Positions 48,881 through 57,249 of a DNA stretch of 64,000 bases are shown piece by piece (position 1 is the stretch's first letter; every line of letters starts with the position of its first letter). The translations under genes and the position numbers were made by a program. This DNA is from Nocardioides cavernae (GTDB lineage Bacteria; Actinomycetota; Actinomycetes; Propionibacteriales; Nocardioidaceae), in NCBI RefSeq assembly GCF_013410035.1, contig NZ_JACCBW010000002.1:1240001-1304000 (forward strand), written 5' to 3'. The notes beneath the pieces are model-generated. The model was not told the origin of the DNA. It worked only from the letters and a program-made list of their open reading frames with translations, and did no database searches.

Positions 48881-49066
48881 ATGGCACACGACAAGGACGA
48901 GGACGGCCAGGTCTCCGAGCTGGCGCAGGACGCACCCGAGCCCATCAGCTCGGGCGACTCGGTCGCCGGGCAGCCGGAGCAGGAGTCGGGCGAGGTCGAG
49001 GAGGGCACCCAGGGCCCGAACAACATCCCCGACGACCCGACGGGGGAGCACCCCCACACGACCTGA
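48881..49066 (+). CDS. Small acidic hypothetical protein
   Basis: A 61-aa, very acidic and hydrophilic protein (DKDEDGQVSELAQDAPEP) with GTGGAGGA right before the ATG. Likely disordered. Its C terminus (NIPDDPTGEHPHTT) looks like small conserved actinobacterial proteins, but I cannot name a family. It stands alone before an SDR gene. Confidence 0.6.
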   Translation: MAHDKDEDGQVSELAQDAPEPISSGDSVAGQPEQESGEVEEGTQGPNNIPDDPTGEHPHTT

Positions 49067-49098
49067 CCCGAGGGCGGGACGTGCGGTAGGACTGGTCC

Positions 49099-49752
49099 AT
49101 GAGACCAGTGATCGTCGTCGTGGGCGCGGGGCCGGGAGTGAGCGGGTCGGTGGCCGGGCGTTTCGCCGCCGAGGGCTACGACGTCGGGCTGCTGGGCCAG
49201 GACCAGGCGGTGATCGACGACCTCGTTCCCGACCTGGAGGCCAGGGGCGCGGCCGTGGGACACACGGTCTGCGACGTCACCGACGAGCAGGCCGCACGCG
49301 AGGCCGTACGCCGCTTCGGCGAGCACACCGGCCGCATCGACGTGCTGCACTTCAACCCCAGCGCCTACCGCGAGAAGGACCCGCTGTCCCTGTCGGTGCC
49401 CGAGCTGCTCGAGGACGTCGCCCTCGGCGTCGGCGCGCTGCTCACCGTCGTCCAGGCGGCGCGCCCCCACATGTCGGCGGGCGGGCGGATCAGCGTCACG
49501 GGCAGCATGGCCGCCGACCAGCCGTGGGAGGGCGCGGCCTCCCTCGGCGTGCAGAAGGCGGGCGTCCGCAACCTCGTGCACAGCCTCGACAAGACGCTCG
49601 CGCCCGACGGCATCCGCGCGGTCTCGGTGACGGTGCGCGGGACGCTCGCCCGCGAGGGCGCCTTCACCCCCGACCGGGTCGCCGACGCGGTGTGGGCCGC
49701 GGTCGCCCGCGACGACGACGCGTGGACCAGCGAGGTCCCCTACGCGGGCTGA
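49099..49752 (+). CDS. SDR family protein lacking the catalytic tyrosine
   Basis: A 217-aa Rossmann protein. The cofactor motif GAGPGVSGSVAGRFA matches SDRs, and VCDVTDEQA and ISVTGSMAAD with the catalytic-type serine follow. At the usual Tyr-x3-Lys site the sequence is LGVQK, with Leu in place of Tyr, so normal carbonyl reduction is doubtful. AFTPDRVADAVWAAVA is the usual C-terminal helix. Could be a divergent reductase or a non-catalytic NAD(P)-binding protein. Confidence 0.75.
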   Translation: MRPVIVVVGAGPGVSGSVAGRFAAEGYDVGLLGQDQAVIDDLVPDLEARGAAVGHTVCDVTDEQAAREAVRRFGEHTGRIDVLHFNPSAYREKDPLSLSVPELLEDVALGVGALLTVVQAARPHMSAGGRISVTGSMAADQPWEGAASLGVQKAGVRNLVHSLDKTLAPDGIRAVSVTVRGTLAREGAFTPDRVADAVWAAVARDDDAWTSEVPYAG

Positions 49753-49773
49753 CCGGACACCGGCGCCGGCGGC

Positions 49774-50073
49774 TCAGGCGCCGTCGAACCCGCTGAGCAG
49801 CAGCCAGAAGACGACCACGCCGACGAAGGCCGCCAGGAGTCCGTACCAGGCGCCCGTCATCGCCCGCCGGCCCGTCGGTGCGCCCTCGCGGACGAGCCCC
49901 GGCAGCGCGACCGCGACCGCTGCGCCCACCGCCGCCATCGCCACCAGCTGGACCGGGACGATCCAGTTCTCGGTGCCCTCGCCGTCCAGCAGCGACGCCG
50001 CCACCGGCAGGCTGAGCATGCCGAGCACGAGCAGGACGAGGATCGCGACGACGCGCTGCGCTGACCTGGCCAT
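49774..50073 (-). CDS. Small three-helix membrane protein
   Basis: A 99-aa hydrophobic protein with three predicted helices (VVAILVLLVLGMLSLPVAASL, VQLVAMAAVGAAVAVALPGLV, GLLAAFVGVVVFWLLL). ATG start. No family recognised. It lies 34 bases upstream of the paaZ stop on the same strand, so it may be transcribed with paaZ. Confidence 0.65.
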   Translation of the reverse strand: MARSAQRVVAILVLLVLGMLSLPVAASLLDGEGTENWIVPVQLVAMAAVGAAVAVALPGLVREGAPTGRRAMTGAWYGLLAAFVGVVVFWLLLSGFDGA

Positions 50074-50107
50074 GGCTGGTGACCGTAGCGGGTCCCGGGC
50101 CGGTGTG

Positions 50108-52126
50108 TCAGGCCTCCTTGGCCACCAGCGTCAGCACGTCGTAGGTCGCGACCGGCTCGTCGTCCCCGTTCGTCACGAGCGCGTCCCAGCGCACCTCGCC
50201 GTAGTCGGCCGACGAGCGCGGGGTGATCTGCTTGACGGTGAGCGTCACGCGGATCGCGTCGCCGGCCTTGACGGGGGTGAGGAAGCGCAGGTCGTCGACG
50301 CCGAAGTTGGCCAGCACCGGCCCCGGGGCCGGGTCGACGAAGAGGCCCGCCGCCATCGAGACGATGAGGTAGCCGTGGGCGACGATCCCGCCGAAGAGCG
50401 GGTTCTGCGCGGCCGCCTCCGGGTCGGTGTGGGCGTAGAACGTGTCGCCGGTGAAGTCGGCGAAGTGGTCGATGTCCTCGAGCGAGATGACCCGCGGCTC
50501 GGAGGCGATCGTGTCGCCGACCCGCAGCGTCGCGAGCGAGTGGCGGAACGGGTGCTCGGGCGTCACCGTCCGCTGGGAGCCCCGCGTCCAGCGGCCCGTG
50601 ATGGCGGTGAGCATGTCGGGCGAGGCCTGGATCGCCGAGCGCTGCATGTGGTGCAGCACGCCGCGGACGCCGCCGAGCTCCTCGCCGCCGCCGGCGCGCC
50701 CGGGGCCGCCGTGGACCAGCATCGGCAGGGGGGAGCCGTGACCGGTCGACTCGGGTGCGTCGTCACGGTCGAGCACGAGGATGCGGCCGTGCCAGGGCGC
50801 GAGCCCGAGGACCAGGGTGCGCGCCACCTGGGGGTCGTGGGTGACGACCGATCCCACCAGCGAGCCCTTGCCGCGGGCCGCCAGCGTGACGGCCTCCTCC
50901 AGCGAGCCGTACGCCATCACCGTCGACACCGGGCCGAACGGCTCGACGTCGTGCGGCTCCACCGCGCCGGGACGGGCACGCAGCAGGACGGGGGACATGT
51001 ACGCCCCGCGCTCCGCGTCGCCGTCGACCGCGCGCTCGTCCACCACGACCTCGCAGGACGAGCGGAGCGCCTCGACGGCCTTGCGGACCTCCTGCCGCTG
51101 GCCGAGGGAGGCCAGCGGTCCCATCCGCGTCGACTCCTCGGCGGGGTGGCCCACGGAGATCGAGGCGAGGCGGGCGGCGATCGCGTCGGTCATCTCCCCG
51201 GCCACGGCGTCCGGGACGATGACGCGGCGGATGGCGGTGCACTTCTGGCCCGCCTTGGCGGTCATCTCGGTGACGACACCCTTGACGAAGAGGTCCCACT
51301 CCGGGTCCCCGACGGCGACGTCGGGGCCGAGCACGGAGCAGTTGAGCGAGTCCGCCTCGACCTGGAGCTGCACGCCGCCGTGCAGGACCGACGGGTGCTG
51401 GCGCAGGATGCCGGCGGTGTGCGCGGAGCCGGTGAAGGCCACCGAGTCCTGGACGCCGAGGTGGTCGAGCAGGTCGCCTGCGGAGCCGGACAGCAGCTGC
51501 AGCGAGCCCTCGGGCAGGATGCCGGACTCGATGATGCGGCGCACGACGAGCTCGGTGAGGTAGGCGGTCTGGCTGGCCGGCTTGACGATCGACGGGAGCC
51601 CGGCGATGAAGGCGGGGGCGAGCTTCTCGAGCATGCCCCAGATGGGGAAGTTGAAGGCGTTGATCTGCACGGCGACGCCGGGGCGCGAGGTGTAGACGTG
51701 CTGGCCGAGGAAGACGCCGGTGCGGCCGAGCTGCTCGAGGTCGCCGTCGCACACGACGGTGTCGTTGGGCAGCTCGCGGCGACCCTTCGACGAGTAGCTG
51801 AACATCGTGCCGAAGCCGCCGTCGATGTCGATCATCGAGTCGCGTCGCGTGGCGCCGGTGGACAGCGACACCTCGTAGAGCTCGTCCTTGAGACCGGTGA
51901 GGTGGGCGGCCAGCTCCTTGAGCAGCAGCGCGCGCTCGTGGAAGGTCAGGTCCCTGATCGCCGGGCCGCCGACGGTGCGGGCGTGGTGCGCCATCGTGCC
52001 CAGGTCGAGGCCGGCGCTCGAGATCCGCGCGACCTCCTCGCCCGTCGCGGCGTCGAGGAGGGGGTCGCCCTCCGCGGAGGCGGCGTACCAGCGGCCTGCG
52101 GCGTAGCTCTCGAGAAGTCGGCTCAC
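50108..52126 (-). CDS. paaZ: Oxepin-CoA hydrolase / 3-oxo-5,6-dehydrosuberyl-CoA semialdehyde dehydrogenase
   Basis: Opens the oxepin ring of the phenylacetyl-CoA epoxide product and oxidises the resulting aldehyde. The 672-aa fusion has an aldehyde dehydrogenase domain (about 1-520; Glu in LQVEADSLN, Cys in GQKCTAIRR) and a MaoC hydratase domain (about 530-672; DFTGDTFYAHTD, GGIVAHGYLIVSMAAG). The GTG start has a GGGAGGAA site. It is divergent from paaA, with a TetR-type palindrome in the 112-base gap. Confidence 0.95.
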   Translation of the reverse strand: MSRLLESYAAGRWYAASAEGDPLLDAATGEEVARISSAGLDLGTMAHHARTVGGPAIRDLTFHERALLLKELAAHLTGLKDELYEVSLSTGATRRDSMIDIDGGFGTMFSYSSKGRRELPNDTVVCDGDLEQLGRTGVFLGQHVYTSRPGVAVQINAFNFPIWGMLEKLAPAFIAGLPSIVKPASQTAYLTELVVRRIIESGILPEGSLQLLSGSAGDLLDHLGVQDSVAFTGSAHTAGILRQHPSVLHGGVQLQVEADSLNCSVLGPDVAVGDPEWDLFVKGVVTEMTAKAGQKCTAIRRVIVPDAVAGEMTDAIAARLASISVGHPAEESTRMGPLASLGQRQEVRKAVEALRSSCEVVVDERAVDGDAERGAYMSPVLLRARPGAVEPHDVEPFGPVSTVMAYGSLEEAVTLAARGKGSLVGSVVTHDPQVARTLVLGLAPWHGRILVLDRDDAPESTGHGSPLPMLVHGGPGRAGGGEELGGVRGVLHHMQRSAIQASPDMLTAITGRWTRGSQRTVTPEHPFRHSLATLRVGDTIASEPRVISLEDIDHFADFTGDTFYAHTDPEAAAQNPLFGGIVAHGYLIVSMAAGLFVDPAPGPVLANFGVDDLRFLTPVKAGDAIRVTLTVKQITPRSSADYGEVRWDALVTNGDDEPVATYDVLTLVAKEA

Positions 52127-52184
52127 GGGGTTCCTCCCACTGGTTGCCTGTCGCGATTGCGTGTCAGGGTGACGGGTGACACAC

Positions 52185-52204
52185 TAATACCAGACCGATC
52201 GGTC
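52185..52204. promoter_or_regulatory. TetR-type operator GACCGATCGGTC with paaA -10 element
   Basis: GACCGATCGGTC (52193-52204) is a perfect 12-bp dyad. It follows directly after TAATAC (52185-52190), a likely -10 of the paaA promoter, so a bound regulator would cover the transcription start. The TetR gene in the same cluster is the natural candidate. No second copy is seen at the TetR/paaK junction. Confidence 0.6.
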
Positions 52205-52238
52205 AGTAAATGTGCAGCGACGGTGCGGAGGTTCCCAG

Positions 52239-53246
52239 ATGACGCTCACCGAGACACCCACGGACGACGACCTCGCGGCGGGTCTCGAGGCCGGCTTCGA
52301 GGCGACGATCGCGCGCAACGACAGGATCGAGCCGCGGGACTGGATGCCCGACGGCTACCGCCGGACCCTGGTGCGCCAGATCGCTCAGCACGCCCACAGC
52401 GAGATCATCGGCATGCAGCCGGAGGGCAACTGGATCACGCGCGCCCCGAGCCTGCGCCGCAAGGCGATCCTCTTGGCCAAGGTGCAGGACGAGGCCGGCC
52501 ACGGGCTCTACCTCTACTCCGCTGCCGAGACCCTCGGCGTGTCCCGGCTCGAGCTCACCGAGCTCCTCATCGCCGGCAAGCAGAAGTACTCCTCGATCTT
52601 CAACTACCCGACGCTGTCCTACGCCGACGTCGGCACGATCGGCTGGCTCGTCGACGGCGCCGCGATCTGCAACCAGGTGCCGCTGTGCCGCACGTCCTAC
52701 GGCCCCTACGGCCGCGCGATGATCCGCGTGTGCAAGGAGGAGTCCTTCCACCAGCGGCAGGGCTACGAGCTGCTCACCACGATGATGCGCGGCACCGACG
52801 AGCAGCGCGCGATGGTGCAGGAGTCCGTCGACAGGTTCTGGTGGCCGGCGCTGATGATGTTCGGCCCGCCGGACGCTGACTCGCCCAACACCGCGCAGTC
52901 GATGGCGTGGGGCATCAAGCGCAACACCAACGACGAGCTGCGCCAGAAGTTCGTCGACATGTCGGTCCCGCAGGCCGAGGCGCTCGGCGTGACCCTGCCC
53001 GACCCGGAGCTGAGGTGGAACGAGGAACGCGGGCACCACGACTTCGGCCAGCCGGACTGGGAGGAGTTCATGCAGGGCGTGAAGGGCAACGGGCCGTGCA
53101 ACGCCCAGCGGATGGCGCACCGCCGCCGCGCCCACGAGGACGGCGCCTGGGTGCGCGAGGCCGCGACCGCGTACGCCGCGAAGGGTCTCGACACGCCCCG
53201 CTCGTCCCTCGGGGGGAACTCGACCACCGAGAGGACGGGACGATGA
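52239..53246 (+). CDS. paaA: 1,2-phenylacetyl-CoA epoxidase subunit A (catalytic)
   Basis: The di-iron oxygenase subunit that epoxidises phenylacetyl-CoA with PaaBCDE. The 335-aa protein has iron ligands in HAHSEIIGM (Glu55), DEAGH (Glu85, His88) and EESFH (Glu168, His171). [21 protein letters not shown] and [11 protein letters not shown] are hallmark blocks. ATG 52239 follows GGAGG. The end overlaps paaB by ATGA. Confidence 0.96.
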   Translation: MTLTETPTDDDLAAGLEAGFEATIARNDRIEPRDWMPDGYRRTLVRQIAQHAHSEIIGMQPEGNWITRAPSLRRKAILLAKVQDEAGHGLYLYSAAETLGVSRLELTELLIAGKQKYSSIFNYPTLSYADVGTIGWLVDGAAICNQVPLCRTSYGPYGRAMIRVCKEESFHQRQGYELLTTMMRGTDEQRAMVQESVDRFWWPALMMFGPPDADSPNTAQSMAWGIKRNTNDELRQKFVDMSVPQAEALGVTLPDPELRWNEERGHHDFGQPDWEEFMQGVKGNGPCNAQRMAHRRRAHEDGAWVREAATAYAAKGLDTPRSSLGGNSTTERTGR

Positions 53247-53605
53247 GCGAGCTCCCCGCCGAGGGCGGCCACGGGGCCGTGCCGCTCGCCGACGTGCCCA
53301 CGGGCGTCGGGGTCCCCGCGCCGGAGAAGGAGTGGCCCCTCTACGAGGTGTTCGTCCGCGGCAAGCGGGGCCTCAACCACGTGCACGTCGGCTCGCTGCA
53401 CGCCGCCGACGACCGGATGGCGCTGCTGCACGCCCGCGACGTCTACACCCGTCGCAACGAGGGCGTCAGCATCTGGGTCGTGCGCGCCGACGCGATCACC
53501 GCGTCGAGCCCGGACGAGAAGGACCCGATGTTCGCGCCGAGCGGCGACAAGGTCTACCGGCACCCGACCTTCTACGACATCCCCGACGACGTCCCCCACA
53601 TGTGA
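53243..53605 (+). CDS. paaB: 1,2-phenylacetyl-CoA epoxidase subunit B
   Basis: A 120-aa small structural subunit of the PaaABCE complex. [41 protein letters not shown] and [13 protein letters not shown] cover the whole PaaB family. It has a 25-residue N-terminal extension compared with the E. coli protein. The ATG overlaps the paaA stop. A 74-base gap separates it from paaC, longer than the other joints of the operon. Confidence 0.94.
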   Translation: MSELPAEGGHGAVPLADVPTGVGVPAPEKEWPLYEVFVRGKRGLNHVHVGSLHAADDRMALLHARDVYTRRNEGVSIWVVRADAITASSPDEKDPMFAPSGDKVYRHPTFYDIPDDVPHM

Positions 53606-53679
53606 TCCCACCCCACGACGTTCTCCTTCCCCCGCTGCGCTCCTCCAGGACAACGCCGCGGGGACCCCGAGAGGCTCCC

Positions 53680-54618
53680 ATGGACTCCCACATCGAGACA
53701 CCGCCCGACGACGAGCACGAGTCCGCCTACTCCGGACTCCTCGTCAACGACGCCCACTGGGCGTTCGGGACCGACTTCGAGGACCCGCTCGCCGGTGTCG
53801 ACACGACGATCCCCGACGGCGTCGACGCGGCCACCCTCGGGACGTATGCCCTCATGCTCGGCGACGACTCGCTCGTGATGTCGCACCGGGTCTCGGAGTG
53901 GACGAGCAACGCCCCGGACCTCGAGGACGACATCGCGCTGTCCAACATCGCGCTCGACCTGCTCGGCCAGGCGCGCCTGCTGCTGGCCCGCGCGGCCAAG
54001 GCCGACGAGTCGCTGGTGCCCGTGCTGCCGGAGGGGTCGCCGGCGCCCCCGGAGGACGCGCTGGCGTTCTTCCGCGAGGCGCACCAGCTCCGCAACGTCC
54101 GCCTCGCCGAGCTCGTCAACGGCGACTTCGCCGAGGCCACCGTGCGGGTGCTGCTCTTCTCGGTCTGGCGGCTCGCGGTCTGGGAGCGGCTGCACTCCAG
54201 CCGCGACCACGTCCTCGCCGCCGTCGCCGCGAAGGGCGTCAAGGAGCTGGCCTATCACCGCGACTACGCCGCGCGCTGGTTCGTCACGCTCGCGCAGGGC
54301 ACGGACGAGTCGCGGCGCCGGCTCCTGGCGGCGCTCGAGGAGCTCTGGCCGCTGTGGCCCGAGCTGTTCGACACGCACCCCGTCGAGGCGGCGGCCGCCG
54401 AGGCCGGCGTCGGTGTCGACCCCGCGACCGTGCGGGAGGCCGCCGAGGGCGTGCTCGACCAGGTCCTGGCCGCGGCGGACGTCGCCAGTCCCGCGAGCCC
54501 GCGCCGGTCCGGGGTGCTGGGCCGCACCGGACGCGACGGCATGCACGGCGAGCCGCTGAGCCGGATGCTGGCGGAGATGCAGTCCGTCGCCCGGGCGCAC
54601 CCGAGGGGGCTGTGGTGA
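53680..54618 (+). CDS. paaC: 1,2-phenylacetyl-CoA epoxidase subunit C
   Basis: The structural partner of PaaA, with the same ferritin-like fold but no active iron centre. The 312-aa protein contains LMLGDDSLVMSHRVSEW, DIALSNIALDLLGQARLLL, RNVRLAELVNGDFAEATVRVL and ELAYHRDYAARWFVTLAQGT. It is longer than E. coli PaaC (248 aa), with an N-terminal extension and a C-terminal tail (GRDGMHGEPLSRMLAEMQ). Its stop overlaps paaD. Confidence 0.94.
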   Translation: MDSHIETPPDDEHESAYSGLLVNDAHWAFGTDFEDPLAGVDTTIPDGVDAATLGTYALMLGDDSLVMSHRVSEWTSNAPDLEDDIALSNIALDLLGQARLLLARAAKADESLVPVLPEGSPAPPEDALAFFREAHQLRNVRLAELVNGDFAEATVRVLLFSVWRLAVWERLHSSRDHVLAAVAAKGVKELAYHRDYAARWFVTLAQGTDESRRRLLAALEELWPLWPELFDTHPVEAAAAEAGVGVDPATVREAAEGVLDQVLAAADVASPASPRRSGVLGRTGRDGMHGEPLSRMLAEMQSVARAHPRGLW

Positions 54619-55127
54619 TCCTCAAGAGCCGTACGACCGAGCGCGCCCGCCGCGTCGCGGAGCGCGTCACCGACCCCGAGCTCCCGATGCTCACGCTCGC
54701 CGACCTCGGGGTGCTCCGCGACGTCGACGTGGTCGCGGACGACCACGTGGTCGTCGACATCACGCCGACCTACTCGGGCTGTCCCGCGATGGCGGCGATG
54801 CGCGACGACCTCGTCCGTGAGCTCCGGGCGGCCGGCTTCGGCACGGTCGACGTACGCGTCAGCCTCCACCCGGCGTGGACGACCGACTGGATCACCCCGC
54901 GGGGGCGCGCCGCGCTGGCGGCGGCCGGCATCTCGCCCCCGGGGCCCGCCCCGTCGCACGACGGCCCCATCCCGCTGACGCTCCTGCCCACGGCACGGCA
55001 GGTGCGCTGCCCGCGCTGCGACTCCCCGGCCACCGACCTGGTCTCGGAGTTCGGGTCCACCGCGTGCAAGGCGCAGTACCGCTGTGCCTCCTGCCTCGAG
55101 CCCTTCGACCACGTGAAGGAGATCTGA
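54615..55127 (+). CDS. paaD: Phenylacetate pathway Fe-S maturation protein (DUF59/MIP18 plus zinc ribbon)
   Basis: A 170-aa protein needed to mature the Fe-S and di-iron centres of the epoxidase. The N-terminal MIP18/DUF59 domain has TDPELPMLTLADLGVLRDV and TPTYSGCPAM; the C-terminal zinc ribbon has CPRCDS and YRCASCLEPF. GTG 54615 overlaps the paaC stop; GTG 54612 is an equal alternative. paaE starts three bases after its stop. Confidence 0.92.
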   Translation: MILKSRTTERARRVAERVTDPELPMLTLADLGVLRDVDVVADDHVVVDITPTYSGCPAMAAMRDDLVRELRAAGFGTVDVRVSLHPAWTTDWITPRGRAALAAAGISPPGPAPSHDGPIPLTLLPTARQVRCPRCDSPATDLVSEFGSTACKAQYRCASCLEPFDHVKEI

Positions 55128-55130
55128 GCC

Positions 55131-56186
55131 ATGGCCGCGACGTTCCACGCGCTCACGGTCCGCGACGTCGAGCCGCTCACCGACGACTCGGCGGCCGTCA
55201 CCTTCGACGTCCCCGACGACCTGCGCGAGCTGTTCGCCTTCGAGCCGGGGGAGTCGCTCACCCTGCGCCGCGTCGTCGACGGGGTCGAGCACCGGCGCAG
55301 CTACTCGATCTGCGCGCCGGCCGGCGCGGCCCCCCGCATCGGCGTGCGCGAGATCCCCGGCGGGATGTTCTCGTCCTGGCTGATCCGCGAGGTGGTGCCG
55401 GGGGAGACCATCGAGGTCGCCGCGCCCACCGGCAGCTTCCGCGCCGACCCGACCAGCCCGGGCCGCCACCTCTGCATCGCGGCGGGTTCGGGCATCACCC
55501 CGATGCTGTCGATCGCGGCGTCCGTCCTGACCAACCCGGACAGCACCGTCACGATGCTCTACGGCAACCGCGAGACGACCTCGGTGATGTTCGCCGAGGA
55601 GCTCAGCGACCTCAAGAACCTCCACGGTCCCCGCTTCGACCTCGTCCACGTGCTCTCGCGCGAGCCCCGCGACGTCGAGCTGTTCTCCGGACGCCTCGAC
55701 GCCGACCGGCTTCGCCGGCTGCTGCCGGTCAAGGTGCCCCTGGCTGCGATCGACCACGTGTGGCTCTGCGGCCCGCTCGGCCTGATCGAGGACGCCCGGA
55801 CCGTGCTCAAGGAGCTCGGCGTGCCGAGGGAGAAGGTGCACTTCGAGCTGTTCTTCGTCGACGAGCCGCCGCCCACCCTGCGCCACGCCGACCGGGCCGT
55901 GGACGGCGTGACCAGCGACGTGACCGTCGTGCTCGACGGGCGTACGACCACCACGCCGATGCCGCGCGACACCACCCTGCTCGACTCCGCCCAGACCGTA
56001 CGCAGCGACCTGCCGTTCGCGTGCAAGGGCGGGGTGTGCGGGACCTGCCGCGCCCGGGTCGTCGACGGCGAGGTCGAGATGGTCCGCAACTACGCGCTCG
56101 AGGCCGACGAGGTCGCCCAGCAGTTCGTGCTCACCTGCCAGACCTTCCCGGTCAGCGACGCGGTCACGGTCGACTTCGATGCCTGA
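55131..56186 (+). CDS. paaE: 1,2-phenylacetyl-CoA epoxidase reductase subunit E
   Basis: Passes electrons from NADPH to PaaA. The 351-aa protein has an FAD domain (RRSYSICAP), an NAD(P) domain (AAGSGITPMLSIA, WLCGPLGLI) and a C-terminal plant-type 2Fe-2S domain with CKGGVCGTC and the distant LTCQTF cysteine. Its last bases overlap the paaI start by eight bases. Confidence 0.95.
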   Translation: MAATFHALTVRDVEPLTDDSAAVTFDVPDDLRELFAFEPGESLTLRRVVDGVEHRRSYSICAPAGAAPRIGVREIPGGMFSSWLIREVVPGETIEVAAPTGSFRADPTSPGRHLCIAAGSGITPMLSIAASVLTNPDSTVTMLYGNRETTSVMFAEELSDLKNLHGPRFDLVHVLSREPRDVELFSGRLDADRLRRLLPVKVPLAAIDHVWLCGPLGLIEDARTVLKELGVPREKVHFELFFVDEPPPTLRHADRAVDGVTSDVTVVLDGRTTTTPMPRDTTLLDSAQTVRSDLPFACKGGVCGTCRARVVDGEVEMVRNYALEADEVAQQFVLTCQTFPVSDAVTVDFDA

Positions 56187-56601
56187 GGACGACGACGGGC
56201 TGGCGCCGGCGCGCGCGATGTGGGCCGCCGACGCCGCCAGCGCCGCCCTCGGCATGCGGCTCGACGACCTCGGCGCCGGGCGTGCCCGGGTGTCGATGGT
56301 GGTCCGGCCCGACATGGTCAACGGGCACGACCTGTGCCACGGCGGACTGATCGCGACGCTCGCGGACTCGGCCTTCGCCCTCGCCTGCAACTCCCACGGG
56401 CCCGTCACCGTGGCCGCCGGCCTCACCGTCGACTTCCTCGTGCCCGCCCGGCTCGGGCAGGTGCTCCACGCCGAGGCGCGCGAGGTCTCGCGTCGCGGCC
56501 GGTCGGGGATCTACGACGTGACCGTGCGCGCCGACGACCCGGGCGCCGGCGAGGTCGTCGCAGAGCTCCGCGGGCGGAGCCGGACGCTCGCGACGCGCTA
56601 G
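56179..56601 (+). CDS. paaI: Hotdog-fold thioesterase of the phenylacetate cluster
   Basis: A 140-aa 4HBT-superfamily protein. NGHDLCHGGLIATLADSAFALACNS contains the His-Gly-Gly and Asp of the PaaI active site. It hydrolyses ring-hydroxylated or ring-opened CoA esters, a proofreading role that frees trapped CoA. It overlaps paaE by eight bases and the convergent TetR gene by four. Confidence 0.92.
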   Translation: MPEDDDGLAPARAMWAADAASAALGMRLDDLGAGRARVSMVVRPDMVNGHDLCHGGLIATLADSAFALACNSHGPVTVAAGLTVDFLVPARLGQVLHAEAREVSRRGRSGIYDVTVRADDPGAGEVVAELRGRSRTLATR

Positions 56602-57203
56602 TGGGCCCGCACCAGTCCGTCGAACGCCAGCGCCGTGACGGTGTCGGCGAGCGCGTCGACGTCACCGTCGTCGCGCAGCCACTCGGTGAGCGAGTTCACC
56701 ATGCCGAAGATCAGGCGGCTGATGACGAGCGGGTCGATGTCGTCGCGGATCGCCCCCGAGGCGGCGGCCTCGCGCACCATCTCGGCCAGCCGGTGGTCGA
56801 TGTCGCGGCGCCGGTCCAGCGCGGCCACCTCGGCGGGCGTGTTGCCGCGCACGCGGAGGAGGAGGGTGACGGCCGGCAGGTGCTCGGCGAGCACCACGAC
56901 GCTGGAGCGGACGGCGGCCCTCAGCCGCTGCTCCGGGGTCGACGAGGTGTCCGCGCGGACGGCGTCGAGCGCGGACGACAGCTCGCCCAGGGCCTCGTCG
57001 AGCGCGCGCTCGAGCAGGTGTCCCTTGCTCGGGACGTGGTGGTAGATCGCCGACTTGGTGAGGCCGAGCTCGCGAGCCAGGTCGCCCATGCTCGTCGCGT
57101 CGTAGCCTTGCCGGTTGAAGAGCTCGATCGCCACCCGCAGCACCGTCGCCTGGTCGTGACCGGGCCGGCCACGGCGCGCGCCACCCTCGGGCTTTGCCTC
57201 CAT
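56598..57203 (-). CDS. TetR family regulator of the phenylacetate genes (PaaR-like)
   Basis: A 201-aa TetR protein. The helix-turn-helix is at about residues 20-65 (AIELFNRQGYDATSMGDLARELGLTKSAIYHHVPSKGHLL), followed by a helical ligand domain. Sitting between paaI and paaK, it is the probable repressor of the cluster, with phenylacetyl-CoA as likely inducer (as known for PaaR proteins). GGAAGG lies upstream of the ATG. The start codon is only 46 bases from the divergent paaK start. Confidence 0.88.
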   Translation of the reverse strand: MEAKPEGGARRGRPGHDQATVLRVAIELFNRQGYDATSMGDLARELGLTKSAIYHHVPSKGHLLERALDEALGELSSALDAVRADTSSTPEQRLRAAVRSSVVVLAEHLPAVTLLLRVRGNTPAEVAALDRRRDIDHRLAEMVREAAASGAIRDDIDPLVISRLIFGMVNSLTEWLRDDGDVDALADTVTALAFDGLVRAH

Positions 57204-57249
57204 GAGTGACACCCTTCCAGAGAACCACCCCTCGCGAGGAGGACGACAC

